64,000 nt of DNA from Actinospineispora spinosispora DSM 44797 (GTDB lineage: Bacteria > Actinomycetota > Actinomycetes > Mycobacteriales > Pseudonocardiaceae), in the NCBI RefSeq assembly GCF_000429025.1, contig NZ_AUBB01000040.1, forward strand, positions 1-64,000, written 5' to 3'. The first letter of the stretch is position 1; every line of letters starts with the position of its first letter. The notes under the pieces are model-generated. The model was not told the origin of the DNA and did no database searches. It saw only the letters and a list, made by a program, of their open reading frames with translations. Of this stretch, positions 58,473-64,000 are shown piece after piece. Position numbers and translations under genes: made by a program.

Positions 58473-58874
58473 TCAGTCGTTGAGTGCTTGGGCGACCGCC
58501 CAGCTGTCTTCGTACATCACGTAGCGGTTGATCTTTCCCTCGTGCACGCCGATGTGGACGACGAACCGGGAGGTGATGGTGCGGCCGGTGGCACGTACAA
58601 CGGACACCAGGTCGCCCAACGCGACGGCATCCTCCGCGTCATTGATGATCTTGGCGACGACGAAGCGTTTCGCCTCCAGGTGGGTGGGCAGTCCGGCGAA
58701 GAACTCCCGCATTCCGGCGGGTGAGTTCGCCGCTGGGATCCAGGGGACGTCTGGTGCGCTCGGTACGGCGAACTCGACTCGGTCGGCGAACAGTGTCGTG
58801 ACTTGGTCAAGGTCCTGGCTGCCGAGCAGCTCGAACAACCGTCGGGTGACTTGGCCGGGATCGGTGTCGCTCAT
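58473..58874 (-). CDS. SnoaL/NTF2-like protein
   Basis: 133 aa. Pattern VTRRLFELLGSQDLDQVTTL, FADRVEFAVPSAPDVPW, MREFFAGLPTHLEAKRFVVA fits the SnoaL-like cone fold, ending in a strand pair SRFVVHIGVHEGKINRYVMY. Function unknown. It follows the MFS transporter gene by 63 bases in the same direction and may belong to the same operon. Confidence 0.75.
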   Translation of the reverse strand: MSDTDPGQVTRRLFELLGSQDLDQVTTLFADRVEFAVPSAPDVPWIPAANSPAGMREFFAGLPTHLEAKRFVVAKIINDAEDAVALGDLVSVVRATGRTITSRFVVHIGVHEGKINRYVMYEDSWAVAQALND

Positions 58875-58937
58875 ATGTCGGGTAACAACCGCTCGGCGAA
58901 GTTCCTTCCCGATCGATGACCACCGGGTGGTCGTCGG

Positions 58938-60200
58938 TCAGAGGGTGGTCGTCGCTGGTCGGTCGAAGAGTTCGGGGAAGTGGCTGATCAGGTCCGCGGG
59001 GCGCTGTGGCGCCCAGTAGGCGGCGATCACGGCGGTGGCGAGGCCGAGTTCGAGGAACAGGAACGCGGCGGTGAAGGAGACTTCATCGGCGAGGATGCCC
59101 ATCGCGATCGGGGCGATCGCCCCGGATATCTGGCCCCCCATGTTGATCATCGCGCTGGCCGAGCCGACCACCTCGGCGGGCAGTAGCCGTAGTGGGAGCC
59201 CGAAGATCGGTTGGCTGGGCAGGCTGTAGACGAGCATTGTGAGTGCCTGGTAGATGATGAACATCTCGGTGCTGGCGGCTCGGGCCATCAGCAACAGGAA
59301 TATCCCGGACACCACGCACGGCGGAACGATGAGCAAGCGATGTCGGTGGGGGAAGACCCGGTCGAAGAGCAGGCCGCCGAGCACGCTGCCGACGACACCG
59401 CAGGCGGGCGGGATCGAGGCGAGCAGCCCGGACGCGTTGAGTGAGAGGTGGCGTTCGGTCTGCAGGTAGCCCGGGACCCAGGCTGCCATGCCCCAGAACA
59501 CCAGGTTGTAGCCACCGTAGATCAGGGCGAATCGCCACAGCACGCCTTTGCCCAGCATGGCGAACACCGAGAGCCCCCGCCCGGTCACCGGTACGTCCCG
59601 GGTGAGTCGGGACGAGAGCGCGCGCGGAAGGGCGAACCAGAGCAGGGCGGCGACCGCGACGCCCGCGACGGCGATGCTGAAGAACGCGTGCCGCCAGCCG
59701 ATGGCGGTGATCAGCGGGGCGGCGATCAACGGGGCCAGCGCCGCGCCCAGGGTGTTCGCGCTGAGTATCACGCCGCCCGCGGTCATCCGATTGCGCGGCG
59801 TGGTGCGCTCGTTCGTCGCCTTCATCGCCGCGCCGGGGAAGATTCCCTCGCTGGCCCCGAACAGCACCCGGACGATGAGCAGCATGCCGAGTGAGGTGGC
59901 CAAGCCGCTCAACCCGGTGAACGCGGACCAGGCGGTCATGGCGATCACCATCGTCTTCCGGGAGCCGATCCTGTCGGCCAGCATTCCGCCCGGAATCTGG
60001 AACAGCGCGTAGGTGACGAAGAAGGCGGTCAACAGCAGGCCCTGCTGGGTGTGGTTGAGCCCGAATTCCGTACCGATGGTGGGAAGCGCGGTGGCGATCA
60101 CCAGCCGATCGACGTAGTCCACGATCCAGGCTACGAACAGGATGGTGACCGAGACGGCGATGACCCGTCGGATGTCGGGTGTGGGCGGTTCAGCGCGCAC
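58938..60200 (-). CDS. MFS transporter, anion:cation symporter (ACS)-like
   Basis: 420 aa, twelve membrane segments by hydrophobicity. Start VSVTILFVAWIVDYVDRLVI, then GTEFGLNHTQQGLLLTAFFV and FQIPGGMLADRIGSRKTMVI, the usual motif between helices 2 and 3. A second motif is RVLFGASEGIFPGAAMKATN. The pattern is that of ACS carriers for organic anions (hexuronate, phthalate-like). Its gene follows a D-aminoacylase-like gene by 27 bases, so it may bring in that enzyme's substrate, an N-acylated amino acid or related anion. Substrate inferred from context only. Confidence 0.85.
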   Translation of the reverse strand: MRAEPPTPDIRRVIAVSVTILFVAWIVDYVDRLVIATALPTIGTEFGLNHTQQGLLLTAFFVTYALFQIPGGMLADRIGSRKTMVIAMTAWSAFTGLSGLATSLGMLLIVRVLFGASEGIFPGAAMKATNERTTPRNRMTAGGVILSANTLGAALAPLIAAPLITAIGWRHAFFSIAVAGVAVAALLWFALPRALSSRLTRDVPVTGRGLSVFAMLGKGVLWRFALIYGGYNLVFWGMAAWVPGYLQTERHLSLNASGLLASIPPACGVVGSVLGGLLFDRVFPHRHRLLIVPPCVVSGIFLLLMARAASTEMFIIYQALTMLVYSLPSQPIFGLPLRLLPAEVVGSASAMINMGGQISGAIAPIAMGILADEVSFTAAFLFLELGLATAVIAAYWAPQRPADLISHFPELFDRPATTTL

Positions 60201-60227
60201 GGTGACCTTCTCAGTGGTGGGGTGACC

Positions 60228-61811
60228 TCACCCGGCCGGGGTGAGGCGTCTGCCGAGACGCGGGCCGAGATACCTGTTGTGGTCGACGACCAGCCGGCCG
60301 GCCTGGCTGACCCAGGAGATGCCGGATACCGGTTGGACCGGATCGCGGTAATCGCAGCGGTGGTCGATGGTGCGCGGGTCGAACGCCACCAGGTCGGCCA
60401 GATACCCGGGGCGGAGCCAACCGCGCTCCGGGATTCGGAACACACGTGCCGGTAGAGACGTCATTCGCCGGATGGCCTCACCCAGGGGCAGGGTGTCGTT
60501 CACGTAGTGACCGAGCACCCGGGGAAACGTGCCCAACAACCTCGGATGCGGTTTTCCGCCCGTGCCCGGCGGCAGCCCGTCACTGCCGATCATCGTGTCC
60601 GGGTCGGCCAGCGCGGCACGCAGATCGTCGGGGTGCATGTCGAACAGCACCATCTGGGCGTTCAGCTTCTCCTCGAGCAGAATGCGCACCAGTGCATCCA
60701 CCGGTGTCGTACCGAGCTGCTCGGCCAGTTCGGCGAGGGTGTGACCCTCGTAGCGGTGACTGCCGGTGGCCGAGAGCAGTACGCCGTCCCAGCCGGCGGC
60801 CCGCCCGGGGTTCTCCCAGCCGGGGTATCCGCCCTCGACGAGCAGCGCGAGTCGTCGTCGCTGGTCCGGCGACGCGAGCCGGGCGAGGACCGTCTCGTCG
60901 TCGCCGATGAGGAACGGTGGTGGCAACAGCGCGGTCACCATGGTGGACGACGCCGTGTATGGGTAGACGTCCTTGGTGATCGAGACACCGGTGTCAGTGG
61001 CGTGCGCGATGGCGGACAGTGCGCTCGGCATGGTGTGCCAATTGGCCATGCCGGCACGTTTGAGATGGGAGAGGTGCACCGGGCACCCGCTCTCGGCACC
61101 GATCCTCGCCGCTTCCGCGATCGAGGCGAGCAGCAGATCGGCCTCGTCACGAAGGTGGGTCGCGTAGATCCTGGACGGGCCGAGGTGGCGGGCCAACTCG
61201 ATCAGCTCGGCGGTGTCGCTGAACCTTCCGGGCGGGTAGATCAATCCACTGGACAGACCGAATGCTCCGCCCTCAAACGCCTCGTCGAGCAGCCGGCCCA
61301 TGGTGGCCAGCTGCTCCGCGTCCGGCGCCGCATCGGCCAGGCCGAGCACGGCGGCGCGCAACGTGCCATGGCCGAGGAGCGCGGCGTGGTTGGTGACGTA
61401 GCCCAGGTCGTCGGCGTACTCGACGAACCGCGACCAGCTCTGCCAGGTCGGGTCGACCCCGGGAAAGAAGCGTCCGACATGATTGCGTGAGTCGGCGCTG
61501 GTCAGGTCGAGCGGTGCGAGGGACATCCCGCAGTTGCCGACCACCTCGGTGGTGACGCCCTGCAGGATCTTCGTGGTGTCGTCGGACGCCAGCAGCGGCG
61601 CGTTGTCCGCGTGTGAGTGCACATCGATGAACCCCGGAGCGACGATCAAACCCGTGGCGTCGAGCAGTCGCCGATCGCCGGGCGGGATCGTGCCGGGGGT
61701 CGCGACCGCGGCTATCCGCTCGCCGTACACCAGCACGTCCGCGGGTACGGGCGGCCCGCCGCCCCCGTCAGCGATGGCCCCGCCCTGGATGAGCAGACCG
61801 GCCCCGGTCAT
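60228..61811 (-). CDS. N-acyl-D-amino-acid deacylase-like amidohydrolase
   Basis: 527 aa. D-aminoacylase layout: VAPGFIDVHSHADNAPLLAS (HxH metals), QGVTTEVVGNCGMSLAPLDL (Cys ligand), FGLSSGLIYPPGRFSDTAEL, YATHLRDEADLLLASIAEAA (His), CPVHLSHLKRAGMANWHTMP (His) and IGSDGLPPGTGGKPHPRLLG (Asp). It should split N-acyl-D-amino acids or related amides. Between a PucR regulator (90 bases upstream) and an MFS transporter (27 bases downstream), so import, hydrolysis and regulation seem to be grouped. Confidence 0.85.
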   Translation of the reverse strand: MTGAGLLIQGGAIADGGGGPPVPADVLVYGERIAAVATPGTIPPGDRRLLDATGLIVAPGFIDVHSHADNAPLLASDDTTKILQGVTTEVVGNCGMSLAPLDLTSADSRNHVGRFFPGVDPTWQSWSRFVEYADDLGYVTNHAALLGHGTLRAAVLGLADAAPDAEQLATMGRLLDEAFEGGAFGLSSGLIYPPGRFSDTAELIELARHLGPSRIYATHLRDEADLLLASIAEAARIGAESGCPVHLSHLKRAGMANWHTMPSALSAIAHATDTGVSITKDVYPYTASSTMVTALLPPPFLIGDDETVLARLASPDQRRRLALLVEGGYPGWENPGRAAGWDGVLLSATGSHRYEGHTLAELAEQLGTTPVDALVRILLEEKLNAQMVLFDMHPDDLRAALADPDTMIGSDGLPPGTGGKPHPRLLGTFPRVLGHYVNDTLPLGEAIRRMTSLPARVFRIPERGWLRPGYLADLVAFDPRTIDHRCDYRDPVQPVSGISWVSQAGRLVVDHNRYLGPRLGRRLTPAG

Positions 61812-61901
61812 CGTGTTGCTCTCCGCGGACGGATGGCGGTTGACGGGCTCGGCATCGTCAGAGTGTGTGACATCGCCGGAGTCAGGTCTTGTTCTTCACA
61901 C

Positions 61902-63599
61902 TCAATCAGCCGGTGGGTTCTTGTCGGGATCGTCAGTACGAGGGGTGCGCAGCGTTCTGACTCTGAGCTGAAGGTGGGTCAGCAGCATCGTGTCGCCGTG
62001 GGCGAAGTCGAGTCCGGAGATGTCGCGGATCCGGCGGAGCCGGTAGCGCATGGTGTTGACGTGGATGCGCAGCGCGCGTGCGGCGACCTCGGTGTTGCCC
62101 GCGGCGTCGAGGTAGGCGGCCATGGTGTCGGCGAGAACGCCGGTCGGACCGTCGCGGGAGATGAGCCGCCGTAGCGCGCCGGTGGTGTCCGGCAGGCCGA
62201 GCGAGTCGGTCATATCGGCCAGGTGCAGCAGCAGGACCGAAAGCGCCGCGTCCTCGACCGCGCACACCGACTGTCCGGTGAAGCTCGGATGCCGCATGGC
62301 GCGCACTGTGGCGTCGACCTGCGACCGGATCGTGGTGATGCGCCCGATCGACTCGCTGGGACCGCCTGCCGCGATCACGTGGTCGTCGGTGAGAGGGGTC
62401 CGGGCGAGGAAGTCGCGGGCGAGGCGGGTGGTCGAGTCGAGAGCCTGAGTGGCGCCCACCGGGTAGGCGAGAAGCGCGTAGACCACACCGGTGCCGCGCA
62501 CGGTGACCGAACGGGGATGCACCGCCGCCAGGTAGTACTCCAGTGTGTCGGCGAACCGCCGCAGCTCATCCACCGCGACCGCGTCGGCGGTGAGATCGAC
62601 ACGGGGATCGTTGCCGATCGGAGAGTGGCCACCGGCGGATACCCGAGATGCGGCTGCCAACACGCAGAGGGGGCCGTCGCCCAGCTGCAAGCGGCCGGCT
62701 CCCACCAGGTCGGCGGAGCCGGCGAGCACCGCGGCGGCGAGTTCCTCGCGTTGGCGGCGAGCGTGGGCGGTCTCGGTGCGCAGACCGGCGATCTGCGGTG
62801 CCACCACCAGCGCGAACTGTTCGAGCATGTGCGCGCGAGCCGAGTCGAGTGGTTCGGCGACCGCCACCCAGAGATAGCCCAGGACCTCCGTTCCGGCGCG
62901 TACCGCGATCGCCACCCGGGACAGGTACCCGGGCTCAGTCGCGGCGAAGTAGACCGGTCCGGCGTTGGCCCGTAGTCGTTGGAATTCGCCGCGTTCCCGC
63001 TGCTGCTCCAGCGTCCGTTGATGTACCGCGCGGCCGAGGATGGTGGTGATTCGCTCCGGGTCGGTCTGGTCCTGACCGGCTGACCAGGCGAGCAGGGCGG
63101 AGAACCGGTCCTCGATCGTCACCGGGGCGTTCAGTGCGGTGTAGATCGCGTTCGCCAGAGCGAACAGGTCGGTGCTGTCATCGTCGGGCTGGATCCGCGC
63201 TCGGGTGTAGTCGATCAGGTAGTCCCGGATCGTGGTGGCGACGTGCATCCAGGATGCGTCGGTGCTGACCTCGATGATCGCCGGCCCGGTCGTTCGCACG
63301 GTGCTGATCGAGCTGGGCATCGGTGCCTTGACCGCGACGACGCCGGGACCGGTCGGGTTGGTCGCCGCCAGCAGGCCGAGTACCTCGGCTTCGGTCTTCG
63401 CGCCGATGCCGAGGACCACGCAGTTCGGCTCTGGCACGGCGGTTTCGGTGGGTGGGTGGATGACGACCGAGGCCAGTGGGTCGTCGGCCGTCGCGCCGGT
63501 CGAGACGAGCCGTAGCAGCGCTGGTCCGATGTCCCGTACCAGCTGCCGGGTGGTGGGGCCCGCTGCCGGCAGTCCCCGTGGTTCGCCGACCTCGCCCAT
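61902..63599 (-). CDS. PucR-family transcriptional regulator
   Basis: 565 aa from ATG 63599; the frame is open further but that part is the antisense of the next gene. N-terminal half: PucR-like ligand region with VVLGIGAKTEAEVLGLLAAT and a GAF-like domain (GPVYFAATEPGYLSRVAIAV). C-terminal HTH_30: YLDAAGNTEVAARALRIHVN then TMRYRLRRIRDISGLDF, the family signature. PucR-like activators often control purine or amide use, here probably the deacylase and transporter genes that follow. Confidence 0.85.
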   Translation of the reverse strand: MGEVGEPRGLPAAGPTTRQLVRDIGPALLRLVSTGATADDPLASVVIHPPTETAVPEPNCVVLGIGAKTEAEVLGLLAATNPTGPGVVAVKAPMPSSISTVRTTGPAIIEVSTDASWMHVATTIRDYLIDYTRARIQPDDDSTDLFALANAIYTALNAPVTIEDRFSALLAWSAGQDQTDPERITTILGRAVHQRTLEQQRERGEFQRLRANAGPVYFAATEPGYLSRVAIAVRAGTEVLGYLWVAVAEPLDSARAHMLEQFALVVAPQIAGLRTETAHARRQREELAAAVLAGSADLVGAGRLQLGDGPLCVLAAASRVSAGGHSPIGNDPRVDLTADAVAVDELRRFADTLEYYLAAVHPRSVTVRGTGVVYALLAYPVGATQALDSTTRLARDFLARTPLTDDHVIAAGGPSESIGRITTIRSQVDATVRAMRHPSFTGQSVCAVEDAALSVLLLHLADMTDSLGLPDTTGALRRLISRDGPTGVLADTMAAYLDAAGNTEVAARALRIHVNTMRYRLRRIRDISGLDFAHGDTMLLTHLQLRVRTLRTPRTDDPDKNPPAD

Positions 63600-63707
63600 T
63601 CCGGTCGCCCCCTGCAGACACCGTCTTGTGGTGTGCGCCAATCTAGCCGGAGGATTCTTGATGTTCCCGACGATGCGCCCGGCGGTGGCGCGGCGCACGG
63701 TGGCCCG

Positions 63708-64000
63708 ATGGACGTCGAGGTACAGCTGCGCGACCTGACCGACAGCGGCGACCTGGCGGAGCTGGTGTCGCTGTTCCGCCTGGTCTGGGGTACCACGGAG
63801 ACCGCGGTGCCGCTGGAGGTGCTCCGCGCGCTCAGCGACACCGGCGGCATGGTGCTCGGTGCGTTCGCCGGGACGAGATTGGTCGGTGGCGCGGTGGGCT
63901 TTCGTGCCGTAGACGACCCGGTGCACCTACATTCGCACGTGGTGGGCGTCCATCCGGACTGGCGTCGGCGGGGAATCGGCATCGCAGTGAAACACCACCA
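63708..64000 (+). CDS. GNAT-like acetyltransferase, 3' end outside the window
   Basis: From ATG 63708: DVEVQLRDLTDSGDLAELVS, LFRLVWGTTETAVPLEVLRA, LSDTGGMVLGAFAGTRLVGG, then VHLHSHVVGVHPDWRRRGIG, with the acetyl-CoA loop DWRRRGIGIAVK at the very end. Divergent from the PucR gene. The rest lies beyond 64000. Sometimes such genes are annotated as menaquinone or cholesterol-type GNATs; not decidable here. Confidence 0.75.
   Translation, partial: MDVEVQLRDLTDSGDLAELVSLFRLVWGTTETAVPLEVLRALSDTGGMVLGAFAGTRLVGGAVGFRAVDDPVHLHSHVVGVHPDWRRRGIGIAVKHH

Overview
The window looks like part of a large plasmid, or an integrated plasmid and genomic island, from a high-GC actinobacterium of the Nocardia/Rhodococcus/Mycobacterium group. 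The evidence is the GC-rich codon use, F420-type enzymes (a deazaflavin-dependent nitroreductase and LLM-class oxidoreductases), a tmRNA that closely matches the mycobacterial one, and many TetR, IclR, PucR and MmyB-like regulators. I cannot name the species.

Left part (about 1-12.7 kb) is plasmid backbone. It holds an IS110-type element cut by the window edge, a parA gene whose 5' end was removed by that element, a parB, a small ribbon-helix-helix (RHH) gene, a putative replication gene, and a second, intact parA-parB pair on the minus strand. Upstream of the second parA, about 3.5 kb (8025-11500) has no recognisable gene but carries 18 copies of a 17-bp palindrome-like motif, TGTAAACGNCGTTTCCA. 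This is best read as a very large centromere-like partition site. A 42-bp near-perfect palindrome follows it, then a tandem-RHH gene. Both RHH genes are followed by the same structured element of about 70 nt.

Middle part (about 12.7-22.2 kb) is mobile DNA plus a second replicon. A dead Tn7-like tnsA-tnsB pair is split by a Tn554-like element of 4,580 bp (three genes tnpA, tnpB, tnpC; 11-bp terminal inverted repeats; GCCGAC on both sides), whose empty site can be reconstructed. Next come seven 17-bp iterons and a repA gene, then a tmRNA gene whose tag reading frame ends in AIVG rather than the usual ALAA.

Right part (about 22.4-64 kb) is accessory and catabolic. It has regulator-enzyme pairs (TetR with a carboxymuconolactone-decarboxylase-like protein, TetR with a zinc alcohol dehydrogenase, TetR with a tautomerase and a VOC protein), enoyl-CoA hydratases, three toxin-antitoxin loci (one with a broken toxin), hydrolases, peptidases, an MmyB-like regulator with three shared operator-like sites (TACCTNNNAGGTA), and a PucR, D-aminoacylase, MFS and SnoaL-like cluster. 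About fifteen genes are broken by single-base frameshifts, Trp-to-TGA changes or internal deletions. Several frameshifts lie in homopolymers, so some could be sequence errors rather than real decay.

All calls rest on reading the sequence and on recalled family motifs. No database search was possible.
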